From Helicobacter valdiviensis (GTDB lineage Bacteria; Campylobacterota; Campylobacteria; Campylobacterales; Helicobacteraceae), in contig NZ_NBIU01000004.1 in the NCBI RefSeq assembly GCF_003245365.1, positions 45,922-109,921 of the forward strand: DNA of 64,000 nucleotides, given 5' to 3'. Position 1 is the stretch's first letter; each line of letters starts with the position of its first letter. Positions 18,606-27,933 of the stretch are shown here, one piece after another. The notes beneath the pieces are model-generated. The model made no database searches, was not told where the DNA came from, and saw only the letters and a program-made list of their open reading frames with translations. A program made the position numbers and the translations under genes.

Positions 18606-18981
18606 AAATGGATTACTAGAATACTTCAATCTATAGGCTACAATACAAAGGAGAACCTCTAAACCACAATCAATAAGACTCTTTTATGATGTTTTCCTTA
18701 TATCATTGCAAGAACTATGCTAGTAAGTCATAACAGCCTAAAATAAATCTTTCCGATATAGACTTATATTATATTGTATACAGTAATGTAAAAAATCAAA
18801 GTGAGAAAAAATATTTTAAAAGAGCGACATTAAGGGAGTTTGTTTGGGTTTTGTTAAAAATCAAAGCAAGTATTTTTGCTTTACATTTCTTGATGGTTTG
18901 CTTTATATTTGCTTGACATTTACTAGACACTTACTTTACAAATAGCTAATAAATACCTATTAAACGCTATTTAAAAAGATT

Positions 18982-19224
18982 TCAAAGGGCAGTTTTTTTA
19001 AAATAACCTACAACGCGTCCTAGTATTTCAAAATTCTCCCCTTCTAGCTCTATGGGTTCGTATGCTTTATTATCGCTAAGCAGTTTGAGTTTAGGGCGTT
19101 TTTGGAGGCGTTTTACATATAGCTCCTCTTCAATGCGTGTTACACATATTTCCCCCTCTTTAGCTTCTCCTTGTTGCACTAAAAGATAGCAATTCTCTGG
19201 GAGAGTAAGACATAGAATTACCAT
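18982..19224 (-). pseudogene. C-terminal stump of an S24 (LexA/phage repressor-like) protein
   Basis: The 80-residue reading frame contains the C-terminal part of the peptidase S24 fold: EGEICVTRIEEELYVKRLQ followed by FEILGRVVGYFKK. The Lys in YVKRLQ corresponds to the general-base lysine of the LexA/CI self-cleavage dyad. The N-terminal DNA-binding domain and the GDSM-like serine motif are missing, and a stop codon lies 2 codons upstream of the ATG. Intact phage repressors of this class have 200-230 residues. It is therefore best read as a remnant of a prophage or mobile-element regulator; translation of the stump cannot be excluded. It sits alone in a repeat-rich island. Confidence 0.65.
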
Positions 19225-19465
19225 ATCCTAATAATATATTGGTTCTAATTTTCTTTAATAATTTTTTGCTTTTGATTGTTTTCTCTTTGGATTGTATTTT
19301 GAATTCTATTGCAAGTTTTATCATATCTTCATAGAGAGTTCCATTTATTTTAATAGAGATAATATAGATATAATATTACAGATTTATTTTGCAACCCTTT
19401 TAAAGTCTTATAATATTTTAGTTTTTAGATTCCTAATTCTTTTTGATAATCTCTTATTAGATTGC

Positions 19466-19489
19466 TATGATTTGCTTATGCAAATCATA
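19466..19489. repeat. Perfect 10-bp inverted repeat
   Basis: TATGATTTGC and GCAAATCATA are separated by a 4-nt loop TTAT. No U-run follows on either strand, so an ordinary terminator is unlikely. It may be the end of a decayed element. Confidence 0.55.
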
Positions 19490-19569
19490 CAATAATGCTC
19501 TTAGCTATGACACTCCACTCCATCATCACAAGCAAAACTCACAATGATCAGAGATTGCTTCAACCATAA

Positions 19570-19590
19570 AGGGTTTTACAATAAAACCCT
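19570..19590. repeat. Perfect 9-bp inverted repeat
   Basis: AGGGTTTTA and TAAAACCCT are separated by CAA. The stem is followed by TTATGG on the minus strand, so weak termination from that side is possible. Confidence 0.5.
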
Positions 19591-19620
19591 GCTTACCATT
19601 AAGCAATAGTAAAATATCTC

Positions 19621-19653
19621 TTTTGTTTTAGAAATTCTTCGGTCCAATCAGAG
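19621..19653. repeat. Diverged 34-nt repeat, copy B
   Basis: Counterpart of copy A at 18572-18605; on the minus strand it can encode SSDWTEEFLKQ before a nearby stop. The two copies bracket the S24 stump. Confidence 0.45.
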
Positions 19654-19945
19654 CTAACAATATGTCACTACAAATAAAATAAAACGAAGTATGGCAGTTT
19701 CTCTTTTGCTACTATGAGTGTAGCTTGTGAATCTATGAAAATACTTTGGGATTTTTGGTAATTTTTTATGGATTACCACACAAATATTTATTTACTCATA
19801 ATGGTATGAACTTTACAACAACAAAAAAGAGAGATTATTTCACTCTCTTAACTCCATAACCGCAAAAATCTTGTAATACCTAAATACACTACAAAAAACC
19901 AAAATATTTCAAAATCTCTAATAACCACACCCATAAAAAGATTTA

Positions 19946-19976
19946 GCTAAAGATTTTTCATAAAAAAATCTTTAGC
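19946..19976 (-). terminator. alaS terminator embedded in the last codons
   Basis: A perfect 13-bp stem (19964-19976 with 19946-19958, 5-nt loop) covers the last codons and the stop of alaS. On the minus strand it is followed by TAAATCTTTTTA. The hairpin is AT-rich but long, so it plausibly ends the alaS transcript. Confidence 0.5.
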
Positions 19977-22511
19977 TATTTTTAAGGCCTCTTGGATTCT
20001 ATCCAAATCCTTTCCTCCAGCAGTAGCAAAATCATCGCGTCCTCCACCATTTCCACCCATAGCTTGTGCCACTTCTTTTACCCAAAGTCCCGCTTTAATA
20101 GGAGCATTTTTCACACCTGCTGCGATTTTACCTTCATTATTAATAAGCAAAATTGCGACTTTTTCGTGCTGATTTTTAAATGTATCAATACATTCTTTGA
20201 TATTTTCCATATCTGTTTGGCTAATTATTAAATTAATCCCTTGAAAATTCTCAATATTTAATGAATTTGTATTAATATTTTCCTTACTACCCTTATCCTT
20301 TGCACTCTTTAGCTGTTCTTTTAGCTTTGAAATTCCTTGAATCAAATCTTGTGCTTTTAGCTGTTCTTTAGCTTGTGATACTTGCAAAATTGCATTTTTA
20401 CCATAAAGATACCCAGCCTTTCCACAAACCGCCTCAATTCTCCTAACACCACTACTTACACCACTTTCTTTTACAATATAAAAACTACCTATATGGGCTG
20501 TATTTTCCACATGGATTCCTCCACAAAGTTCAATAGAATCCCCAAAGCTAACCACACGCACAACTTCTCCATATTTCTCGCCAAAAAGTGCCATTGCCCC
20601 CTTTGCCCTAGCTGCTTCAATTCCCATTTGCTCAGTGATTTGAGTGTGTGCATTTAAAATCTCCTCATTCACACACATTTCTATTTTTTCCAATTCTTCT
20701 TTAGAAAGTGGCTTAGGGTGTGAGAAATCAAAACGCAATCTATTTGCCTCCACTAAGCTTCCTGCTTGTGCAATATGCTCTCCTAAAACCTCTCTTAAAG
20801 CCTTATGCAAAAGATGTGTAGCACTATGATGTTTTGCAATTTCAAAGCGTTCTTTATCCACTTCGCTTTGCACTTGCATATCACTTTTTAATTCCTCTAA
20901 AACATTAATTTTAGAGATATTAAGTCCAAAATATTTTTTAGTATCTACCACTTTTGCTATTTCTTTTCCTTCAAACCTTAAAACACCTTTATCGCCGATA
21001 GGCCCTCCACTCTCTGGATAAAAAGGAGTAGAATCTAAAAACACATACCCTGCTACTCCTTTGCTAAGATTTTCCACTCTTTTAAAATTGCTATCTAAAA
21101 GCGCTAAAATTTTGGAATTTTCTTGCATTGTGGTATAGCCTACAAAGCAATTTTCCCCAAATACATTCAACAATTCTTTAAAATCGCCCTCTTTTTGTGC
21201 TTCTTGAGAACCTTTCCAGTTTGCCCTTGCAAGTTCTTTTTGTTTTTTCATACATTCTTCAAAGCCATCTAAATCAAGTGGCAAACCACTCTCTCTTAAC
21301 ATATCCTGGGTTAAATCTAGTGGAAAACCATAGGTATCATAGAGCTTAAAAGCAACTTCTCCACTAAAGCTCCCCTTACCATTCTCACTCTTTAATTTAA
21401 AAACTTCTTTATTAAATAGATTCATACCATTTTCTAAAGTTTCAAAAAATCTTTCTTCTTCATTTTTACACTGCATTAAAATAGCATTTTTCTTTTCCAA
21501 TAAATACTCATAATGCATACCCATATTTTCGCATACACATTCAAGAACTTTATACAAAAAGGGTTCTCTAAGTCCAAGCAAATATCCATGTCTAATCGCA
21601 CGCCTCAAGATTCTTCTTAGCACATAGCCCCTACCCTCTTTATCAAAATTCACACCTTGTGCTAGTAAGAATGCTACCGCCCTTGCATGATCTGCAATCA
21701 CCCTAAAACTTGCACCGCTTTCATAAATATATTTTACTCCTGTAATCTCTTCAACTTTATGGATAAGTGGCATAAAAAGAGAGGAATCAAAATTGCTTCT
21801 TTTCCCCTCTAGTAGTGCCATCACACGCTCTAGTCCCATTCCTGTATCAATGCTAGGCTTAGGAAGTGGTGTTAGCTTTCCGCTTTCATCTCTTTCATAC
21901 TGCATAAAAACAAGATTCCAAATCTCTAAAAATCTATCACCATCTCCTCCAAAATAATCTTCATCGGATTTAAAAAACTCCTCGCCTTGATCTACAAAAA
22001 TCTCGCTACATGGCCCACAAGGTCCTGTATCTCCCATTTGCCAAAAGTTATCTTTATCCCCCATTCTTTTAATTCTACTAGGTTCAATATGCTCACACCA
22101 CAACTTAAATGCTTCATCATCACTTTCATGCACCGTTACATACAAAACTTCCTTACTAAAGCCTAAAACTTCTGTTACAAACTCCCAAGCATAAGCAATA
22201 GCTTCTTTTTTAAAATATGCTCCAAAGCTAAAATTTCCAAGCATTTCAAAAAGCGTATGGTGCCTTGAAGTATAGCCCACATTTTCTAAATCATTATGTT
22301 TTCCACCTGCACGGATACATAGCTGTGAGCTTGTCGCAATATTTGGGCTAGGCACTGGAATTTTACCTGTAAAAATATCCTTAAACTGCACCATTCCCGC
22401 ATTAGTAAAAAGCAAACTCGCATCATCTGGCACTAAAGGCATAGAGGGATAAATCTTATGCCCCTTATTTTTAAAAAATTCTAAATATAAGGCTCTTACA
22501 TCTTTTTTCAT
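19947..22511 (-). CDS. alaS: Alanyl-tRNA synthetase
   Basis: AlaRS charges tRNA-Ala and clears mischarged Ser/Gly-tRNA. The 854-aa protein is near the bacterial norm (876 in E. coli). The class II core begins at once with motif 1, then [19 protein letters not shown]. The editing domain carries the zinc-type HSATHLLH (HxxxH) and [15 protein letters not shown] signatures at about 560-670. The C-terminal glycine-rich [15 protein letters not shown] belongs to the C-Ala domain. It is a single gene; a hairpin terminator overlaps its 3' end and 98 nt separate it from the upstream dapE. Confidence 0.98.
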   Translation of the reverse strand: MKKDVRALYLEFFKNKGHKIYPSMPLVPDDASLLFTNAGMVQFKDIFTGKIPVPSPNIATSSQLCIRAGGKHNDLENVGYTSRHHTLFEMLGNFSFGAYFKKEAIAYAWEFVTEVLGFSKEVLYVTVHESDDEAFKLWCEHIEPSRIKRMGDKDNFWQMGDTGPCGPCSEIFVDQGEEFFKSDEDYFGGDGDRFLEIWNLVFMQYERDESGKLTPLPKPSIDTGMGLERVMALLEGKRSNFDSSLFMPLIHKVEEITGVKYIYESGASFRVIADHARAVAFLLAQGVNFDKEGRGYVLRRILRRAIRHGYLLGLREPFLYKVLECVCENMGMHYEYLLEKKNAILMQCKNEEERFFETLENGMNLFNKEVFKLKSENGKGSFSGEVAFKLYDTYGFPLDLTQDMLRESGLPLDLDGFEECMKKQKELARANWKGSQEAQKEGDFKELLNVFGENCFVGYTTMQENSKILALLDSNFKRVENLSKGVAGYVFLDSTPFYPESGGPIGDKGVLRFEGKEIAKVVDTKKYFGLNISKINVLEELKSDMQVQSEVDKERFEIAKHHSATHLLHKALREVLGEHIAQAGSLVEANRLRFDFSHPKPLSKEELEKIEMCVNEEILNAHTQITEQMGIEAARAKGAMALFGEKYGEVVRVVSFGDSIELCGGIHVENTAHIGSFYIVKESGVSSGVRRIEAVCGKAGYLYGKNAILQVSQAKEQLKAQDLIQGISKLKEQLKSAKDKGSKENINTNSLNIENFQGINLIISQTDMENIKECIDTFKNQHEKVAILLINNEGKIAAGVKNAPIKAGLWVKEVAQAMGGNGGGRDDFATAGGKDLDRIQEALKIAKDFFMKNL

Positions 22512-22609
22512 TTACTACCTTCATTAAAAAATTTTACAATTCTACTTTTTTTATCTAAAATCAAGCCTTAAGAAAAGCCTAAAATATTATAAGCTTTTAA
22601 AAAAACTTT

Positions 22610-23719
22610 CTAAAATTTTTCCAAAAGTGTTTTAAAGCAATCTTTTAAAGCATTTACTTCGCTTATCTTAACACATTCATTCACAGAATGGATTTTGTCA
22701 TTTACCACTCCACATTCTACCACCTCTACCCCAAATTCTGCAAAATATCTTGCATCACTTGTTCCCCCGCTCGTGCTTAAAATAGGAGTAAAACCATTAA
22801 CTTGCTTTAAAACTTCTTGTAATTTTAGTGCAATTTTGCTCTCTTTATTAGTCAAAAAAGGTTTGGAGCTTTGCTTTAATTCTAACTTATGCGGAATATC
22901 TTTTAAAAGAGTATCAAAATAAGTTTTTACATCTTCTAGGGTTGTGCTTGGAGAATTTCTTATATTAAACATAATTTTTACTTCACTAGGTGTAACATTT
23001 ACAACCTCCATTCCTCCGCGAATATCGGTAATTACAATCTTGCTAGGCTCAAATCCATCTTTACCCTCATCTAAATTAAAACCTGAAATCTTATGTAAAA
23101 CTTTAGCCAAAAAATCAAGCGGATTAATACATTTGCTAGGATATGCTACATGTCCTTGTTTGCCTAAAATTCTTAAAACCCCATTAATAGAACCCCTACG
23201 CCCTATTTTAATCATATCACCAAATTCTTTTAAACTTGTAGGTTCTGCCACAACCGCAAAATGAGGCAAAAGCTTTTCTTTTTGTAATTCTTCTAAAACA
23301 TATTTTGTGCCATAAATTGCCTCCCCCTCTTCATCACTCGTTAGCAAAATAGAAAGAATTTTAACATTTTTATTTTCTTTAAATTCACACACAGCACTCA
23401 AAAATGCAGCAACCCCACCTTTCATATCTTGTGTGCCTCTTCCATAAAGATATTCGCCTTTGATTTGCGGAATAAAAGGATCACTCTCCCAGCCCTCACC
23501 TGCTGGAACTACATCAATATGTCCTGCAAAACAAAGATGGTGGTTGCTTTGGCTATTTTCAAATTCTTTATATAAAAAAAGATTTTTTACACCATTTTTA
23601 TGGAATTCCTTTATCTTAAAATCTGGCAAAATCTCTTTAATAAACTCATAAATACCACATTCTTGTGGAGTAATTGTGGGATAGCTCACTAATTTTTCTA
23701 AAATTTGTATTTCATTCAT
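22610..23719 (-). CDS. dapE: Succinyl-diaminopimelate desuccinylase
   Basis: DapE hydrolyses N-succinyl-LL-diaminopimelate to LL-diaminopimelate and succinate, a step of lysine and peptidoglycan precursor synthesis. It is a cytoplasmic di-zinc M20 peptidase of 369 aa, the usual length. The metal-binding motifs are CFAGHIDVVPAGEGW, LYGRGTQDMKGGVAAF and TSDEEGEAIYGTKYV; the C-terminal part has STSGGTSDARYFAEFG and the final metal-ligand His in DKIHSVNE. It is the last gene of the ugd-lipoprotein-tlyA-ribF-cmoA-dapE run, 9 nt after cmoA. Confidence 0.96.
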   Translation of the reverse strand: MNEIQILEKLVSYPTITPQECGIYEFIKEILPDFKIKEFHKNGVKNLFLYKEFENSQSNHHLCFAGHIDVVPAGEGWESDPFIPQIKGEYLYGRGTQDMKGGVAAFLSAVCEFKENKNVKILSILLTSDEEGEAIYGTKYVLEELQKEKLLPHFAVVAEPTSLKEFGDMIKIGRRGSINGVLRILGKQGHVAYPSKCINPLDFLAKVLHKISGFNLDEGKDGFEPSKIVITDIRGGMEVVNVTPSEVKIMFNIRNSPSTTLEDVKTYFDTLLKDIPHKLELKQSSKPFLTNKESKIALKLQEVLKQVNGFTPILSTSGGTSDARYFAEFGVEVVECGVVNDKIHSVNECVKISEVNALKDCFKTLLEKF

Positions 23720-23728
23720 TATTTTTCC

Positions 23729-24436
23729 TTATTCTTTAAAAGCTATAAATGTAGCAAAATTCACCCATCTAAAAAGAGTTTCAATATGATAAAATCCACA
23801 GTTTTCAAGCATTTTTCTATTTTCTTGCTCTGTGTAAGGGATTAATACATTTTCTAATGCCTCCCTTTTTTTAGTAATTTCAAACTCACTATAACCTTGC
23901 TTTTTTTTACTCTCCAAATAATAAGAAATCATTTTGTAATCTAGCGTTTTATTCTCACTAATTACCTTTTCTGAAAAAATGAAAACTCCCTTATTATTTA
24001 GACTATTATAAATCTTTTGCACTAATTTTTCCCTTTGCATTGGGCGGATAAATTGCAAGGTGTAATTAGAAATAATCACATCACTTTTTGGAAATTCCTC
24101 ACTCACAATATCCCCACAAATTAGCTTTGCTTCCATTCCATAGGCTTCTAGCTTTTTTTTTGCATATTCTAGCATACTTTTAGAATTATCTATCCCATAC
24201 ATTTTAAGCTTCTTTTGTCCTTTAGAAGCAAGCTCTAAAAGCATAGCACCTGTAGAAGTCCCTAAATCCAAAACTACACCATTTTCTTTAGCAAAGCTAA
24301 GCGCAAAATCTGCACTAAGTTCTAAAACTTCTTTATAAAAAGGCACAGAGCGACTTATCATATCATCAAAAACACCTGCAACTTTTTCATCAAATTCAAA
24401 TTGTTTTTCTAAAGGGACTTTAAAAACTTTATCCAT
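23729..24436 (-). CDS. cmoA: Carboxy-S-adenosyl-L-methionine synthase
   Basis: CmoA makes carboxy-SAM from SAM and prephenate, used by CmoB for the wobble uridine cmo5U34 of tRNAs. The 235-aa protein opens with [26 protein letters not shown], close to the CmoA N-terminus, and has the SAM-binding [16 protein letters not shown] and a distinctive [13 protein letters not shown] segment. The start ATG overlaps the ribF stop by 8 nt, which suggests coupled translation. CmoB is not in this window. Confidence 0.93.
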   Translation of the reverse strand: MDKVFKVPLEKQFEFDEKVAGVFDDMISRSVPFYKEVLELSADFALSFAKENGVVLDLGTSTGAMLLELASKGQKKLKMYGIDNSKSMLEYAKKKLEAYGMEAKLICGDIVSEEFPKSDVIISNYTLQFIRPMQREKLVQKIYNSLNNKGVFIFSEKVISENKTLDYKMISYYLESKKKQGYSEFEITKKREALENVLIPYTEQENRKMLENCGFYHIETLFRWVNFATFIAFKE

Positions 24437-25301
24437 GATTTACCTTTAAAATTTTATAAGCCTTTGCAATATCTTCTGCAATCTTTGCTTTTAACTCTTT
24501 TAAATCTTCAAATTTTTGATTTTCTCTAATCTTTTTAACAAAATAAAATCCTGCTTCTTTCTTGCTAACTTCTATTTCTTCTCCTAGTAAATGCCCTTCT
24601 ATTGCAAAACTCTTATCTGTGCTCACACGATTTCCTAAAAAAATTACAGAAGGATATTTTTTTGCTTCAATGCTTTGCTCTCCTAATTGGACATATCCTG
24701 CATAAACACCCTCTTGAGGAAGAATAAAACCATCATTTTCTAAATTAATCGTTGCATAAAGCTCTTTTTTTCCTAAGCCTTGTCCTTTAATAATCTTGCC
24801 TCTAATCTCATAATCTCTACCTAATAATTTATTGGCTTGTTTTAAATTTCCATTAATCAATAATTCTTTTATTAATCCACTATGGATAGAAAGCTTTTTG
24901 CAAAATACCTCATCTACGACTATAACCTCCCCATCAAAACTACTTTTTAAATCAAAAGTATAATAATGCCTATCTTTGCCAAATCTAAAATCATACCCCA
25001 CAATGATTGTTTTTAAATTTGGCACAACCTCTTTTAAAAAGCAAACAAATTCCTTATCATTTTTCTCTCTTACCACATCTAAACCCAAATGATAAATAGG
25101 AAAACTAGAATAAAAATCCCTATATTTTTTAGGCAAAAGTTCTCCATTGTCTTTTTCAATACATAAAATTGCCCCACCCTCTTTTAACTCCTTAAAAAGT
25201 GCTTGGTGTGCTCTATGCATACCATCAAACTTTCCTAACGCTAAATTTGTAATTTTACTTGCTTCTTTATAATCTTTTAGCAGCGATAAAAAACTCCTCA
25301 T
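24429..25301 (-). CDS. ribF: Bifunctional riboflavin kinase/FMN adenylyltransferase
   Basis: RibF phosphorylates riboflavin to FMN and adenylates it to FAD in the cytoplasm. The N-terminal adenylyltransferase domain has [13 protein letters not shown] (the xGxFDGxHxGH motif) and [12 protein letters not shown]; the C-terminal kinase domain has [20 protein letters not shown] sequence around residues 170-190 and [12 protein letters not shown]. At 290 aa it is slightly short but complete. ATG 25301 is preceded by AAGGAAGG. It overlaps tlyA by 35 nt and cmoA by 8 nt, so the block is tightly coupled. Confidence 0.94.
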   Translation of the reverse strand: MRSFLSLLKDYKEASKITNLALGKFDGMHRAHQALFKELKEGGAILCIEKDNGELLPKKYRDFYSSFPIYHLGLDVVREKNDKEFVCFLKEVVPNLKTIIVGYDFRFGKDRHYYTFDLKSSFDGEVIVVDEVFCKKLSIHSGLIKELLINGNLKQANKLLGRDYEIRGKIIKGQGLGKKELYATINLENDGFILPQEGVYAGYVQLGEQSIEAKKYPSVIFLGNRVSTDKSFAIEGHLLGEEIEVSKKEAGFYFVKKIRENQKFEDLKELKAKIAEDIAKAYKILKVNHG

Positions 25302-25983
25302 TGCCTTCCTTGCCTTTTATTTTTGATTTTTCTACAAATTGAATTTTAAAACAAATTTGCTCTAATTGCTTCAAAATTTGCTCTAGTTTTTCTTGTATTT
25401 TTTGTTCCTCTTGCACTACTCCTCTTTTATTCCGTTTAGCCTCCTTACCTACCTCAAATTGAGGCTTAAAAAGCAAAATAAGCCAAAAATTAGCAAAACT
25501 TTGCAAACTTGTTAAAATCTGCTCTAGCGAGATAAAAGACACATCACATACAACAATAAAAAAGCCCTCATTATATTTAAAATCTCTAATATCTGTTTTT
25601 TCATAAAGTTCAATTCTGCTATCTTCTTTTAAGCTTTTATCTAGTTGATTTTGCCCTACATCCACACATACCACTTTTTCTACACCAAACTCCAGTAGAA
25701 CTTGAGTAAAACCCCCTGTGCTAGAACCAACATCTAATGCCTTTTTACCTTTTAACTCTATGCACTCTTGCTTATCTTGTAAAAAGTGATAAAGTTTTTC
25801 TCCTGCTCTGCTTACAAAAATTTTTTGTGCTTTTAGTTCTATATTATCTTGTTCTTTTACTTCTAAAGAATTTTTATAGCACACAACACCATTTACAAAG
25901 ATAAATCCCTTTAAAATAGCTTCTTGGACTTTATTTCTTGAATCAAGCAAGCCTCTTTTTAAACACTCTTTATCTAATCGCAT
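25267..25983 (-). CDS. tlyA: TlyA-family rRNA 2'-O-methyltransferase
   Basis: TlyA methylates the 2'-O of cytidines in 16S and, in some species, 23S rRNA, which affects capreomycin sensitivity; it was first described as a haemolysin. The N-terminus is an S4 RNA-binding domain (MRLDKECLKRGLLDSRNKVQEAI) and the rest is an FtsJ-like fold with ALDVGSSTGGFTQVLLEFG and LFKPQFEVG. The frame is open to a TTG at 26004, but ATG 25983 gives the conserved MRLDxxLxxRGLxxSR start, so I choose it (238 aa). It overlaps the upstream lipoprotein gene by 14 nt. The tlyA-ribF order is also known in H. pylori. Confidence 0.93.
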   Translation of the reverse strand: MRLDKECLKRGLLDSRNKVQEAILKGFIFVNGVVCYKNSLEVKEQDNIELKAQKIFVSRAGEKLYHFLQDKQECIELKGKKALDVGSSTGGFTQVLLEFGVEKVVCVDVGQNQLDKSLKEDSRIELYEKTDIRDFKYNEGFFIVVCDVSFISLEQILTSLQSFANFWLILLFKPQFEVGKEAKRNKRGVVQEEQKIQEKLEQILKQLEQICFKIQFVEKSKIKGKEGNEEFFIAAKRL

Positions 25984-26491
25984 CCAACTTTGCCTTAAAT
26001 CCAAAGCTCATTAAGTTTTCTCCATATTGCGGATGGGAAAGAATAAGAATTAATCTATCCCTATCGCGTTTATTTTGCATAGGAAATCTTACCAAATAAT
26101 ACTCTCCCCATCTTGTCGCATTCTCTTGCATAATAGGCTCTAATTCTTCTTTTTTAACTGGTTTAAACTCCAAAGGTGTATCCCCATTTGCCAATCTTAA
26201 GGCATATTCATTTTCTAAAAACCCTTTTTTAACACTTGCTTTTTTAGCATTTATCCCTTCATATACATCTACCAAAAAAATTTCACCTTCTTCTTTGGGA
26301 TATTTTTGCTCATCATAAGCATTTAAATGTGTTGCTACAAGCACCATTTGTGTTTTATTATCATACACTAATTCTGTTTTTCTTGTAGCTTGCACATAAG
26401 ATTCTTGAGGCTTTGTGGGTGCAAGAGTGAATTTTGCTCCCTCGCAACCCAAAAAAAACAAAACTAAAATCCATAAAAAATTCTTTTTCAT
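25970..26491 (-). CDS. Putative lipoprotein
   Basis: A 173-aa protein with a short signal MKKNFLWILVLFFLGC whose lipobox (FFLGC) predicts lipidation at Cys16. The mature part has mixed alpha/beta composition with no known catalytic motif; it ends with RDRDRLILILSHPQYGENLMSFGFKAKLD. I do not recognise the family. It overlaps tlyA by 14 nt and ugd by 4 nt, so it belongs to the same operon, but the neighbours give no clear hint of its role. Confidence 0.75.
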   Translation of the reverse strand: MKKNFLWILVLFFLGCEGAKFTLAPTKPQESYVQATRKTELVYDNKTQMVLVATHLNAYDEQKYPKEEGEIFLVDVYEGINAKKASVKKGFLENEYALRLANGDTPLEFKPVKKEELEPIMQENATRWGEYYLVRFPMQNKRDRDRLILILSHPQYGENLMSFGFKAKLDAIR

Positions 26492-27813
26492 TTTACTCCA
26501 ATTCCATAATAAATTATTCCATTTTCTCTTAATTTTTCCCCATTGTATTGATTTCTACCATCAAAAATTATAGGACTTTTCAACCTCATTTTAATCTCTT
26601 CAAAATCAGGACTTCTAAATTCCTTCCATTCTGTTACTAAAATCATCGCATCACAATTATCTAAAGTATCGTATTTATTGGTTTTGTAGCATACATTAGG
26701 GACATCTTTTAAAAAATATTTTTGAGCCTCTTGCATAGCTTTTGGATCATAAACTTTAAAACAAGCACCTCTAGCTATTAGCTCATGGATTAAAACAATG
26801 GAAGTTGCCTCTCTCATATCGTCTGTTTCAGGCTTAAAACTAAGCCCCCAAAGAGCAAAACATCTTGTGCTTAAATCTTCTCCAAAATGCTCTATAATCT
26901 TTTGAGAAAGCACTCTTTTTTGATCTTCATTTACCTTTTCTACAGCCTTAACCAATCTTGCATTTATTCCTACTTCCTCTGCACTTTTAATAAGTGCTCT
27001 TACATCTTTTGGAAAACAACTCCCACCATAGCCACAACCCGCATAAATAAAGCTATACCCTATGCGTTTATCACTCCCTATCCCTTTTCTTACATCATTA
27101 ATATTTGCACCCACTCTCTCACAAATATTTGCTATTTCATTCATAAAGCTAATTTTAGTTGCAAGCATTGCATTAGCAGCATATTTTGTCATCTCTGCAC
27201 TTTTAATATCCATATAAATAATTTTATCTCTACTTACGCTAAAGGGCGCATAAAGCTCACTTAAAAGCTCTTTTGCAAAAGTATCATCTGCTCCTATAAC
27301 AATTCTATCTGGCTTTAAAAAATCATTTACCGCATCCCCTTCTTTTAAAAATTCTGGATTACTTGCAACACTAAATTCTATCTCTTCTCCCCTTTGTTTT
27401 AAAGCTTCTACAAGCAACTTTTTAACCTCTTGTGCACTTCCTACGGGAACTGTGGATTTATTTACTACCAAAAGTGGCTTTTTAAAAGTTTTGCCAATCT
27501 CTTTTGCTGCATTAAATAAATATTCTAAATTAGCTCCTCCATCTTCTTTTGTAGGAGTTCCAACAGCCAAAAACACAATAGAACAATTCTCTAAACCCTC
27601 TTTTAAATCTGTGCTAAAAAATAAATTTTTATTTTCTATATTTTTTAACACAATTTCTTCTAATCCTGGTTCATAAATAGGAATGATCCCCTTTTTTAAT
27701 TTTTCAATTTTATCCCTATCTACATCAATACAATGCACTCTATTGCCCATTTCTGCAAAACAAGCACCGCTTACTAAACCAACATAACCACTTCCAACAA
27801 CTGTTATATTCAC
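26488..27813 (-). CDS. ugd: UDP-glucose 6-dehydrogenase
   Basis: Ugd oxidises UDP-glucose to UDP-glucuronate with two NAD+ in the cytoplasm, feeding capsule or LPS sugars. The 441-aa protein has the Rossmann start MNITVVGSGYVGLVSGACFAEMGN, KSTVPVGSAQEV, the NPEFLKEGDAVNDF segment and the catalytic cysteine in CGYGGSCFPKD. The C-terminal domain includes LWGLSFKPETDDMREA. It is the first gene of the minus-strand run; the upstream gap of 120 nt holds a divergent promoter region with pyrB. UDP-sugar substrate specificity (glucose or N-acetyl sugars) cannot be settled from motifs alone. Confidence 0.92.
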   Translation of the reverse strand: MNITVVGSGYVGLVSGACFAEMGNRVHCIDVDRDKIEKLKKGIIPIYEPGLEEIVLKNIENKNLFFSTDLKEGLENCSIVFLAVGTPTKEDGGANLEYLFNAAKEIGKTFKKPLLVVNKSTVPVGSAQEVKKLLVEALKQRGEEIEFSVASNPEFLKEGDAVNDFLKPDRIVIGADDTFAKELLSELYAPFSVSRDKIIYMDIKSAEMTKYAANAMLATKISFMNEIANICERVGANINDVRKGIGSDKRIGYSFIYAGCGYGGSCFPKDVRALIKSAEEVGINARLVKAVEKVNEDQKRVLSQKIIEHFGEDLSTRCFALWGLSFKPETDDMREATSIVLIHELIARGACFKVYDPKAMQEAQKYFLKDVPNVCYKTNKYDTLDNCDAMILVTEWKEFRSPDFEEIKMRLKSPIIFDGRNQYNGEKLRENGIIYYGIGVK

Positions 27814-27887
27814 ACAAAAACCTTTGATAATAGATATTTTATCCTTAAAATCTCTTTTCCAAAAGGGAACTTAAAGAAATTTAAATT

Positions 27888-27893
27888 TATAAT
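27888..27893 (+). promoter_or_regulatory. -10 box for pyrB
   Basis: A TATAAT 40 nt before the pyrB start; it predicts transcription from about 27900. Confidence 0.5.
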
Positions 27894-27933
27894 TTTAGCA
27901 TTTCTTCTTTAATCTAAGCAAGGGGATTAACAA

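Larger units (their letters stand above)
18306..18981. other. Gene-free decayed island, left part
   Basis: No convincing coding sequence is present on either strand. The stretch holds REP-like repeat pieces (18431-18495 and about 18701-18716), a conserved 34-nt block (18572-18605) that recurs at 19621-19653, an isolated CCGATAT at 18753-18759, and an AT-rich run with repeated TTTGCTTTACATTT-like words at 18876-18940. The many degenerate repeats and the neighbouring truncated S24 gene suggest remains of mobile DNA. Confidence 0.5.
19225..19946. other. Gene-free decayed island, right part
   Basis: No supported gene. It holds two perfect hairpins (19466-19489 and 19570-19590), a 17-nt block (19388-19404) identical to 63851-63867, a reversed REP-like piece near 19530-19556, and repeat copy B at 19621-19653. 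The reading frames present are short and interrupted. Confidence 0.5.

Noticed and set aside
18752..18759. TCCGATAT as a sigma28 promoter in the island
   Set aside because: No TAAA at 15-nt spacing and no gene downstream on that strand.
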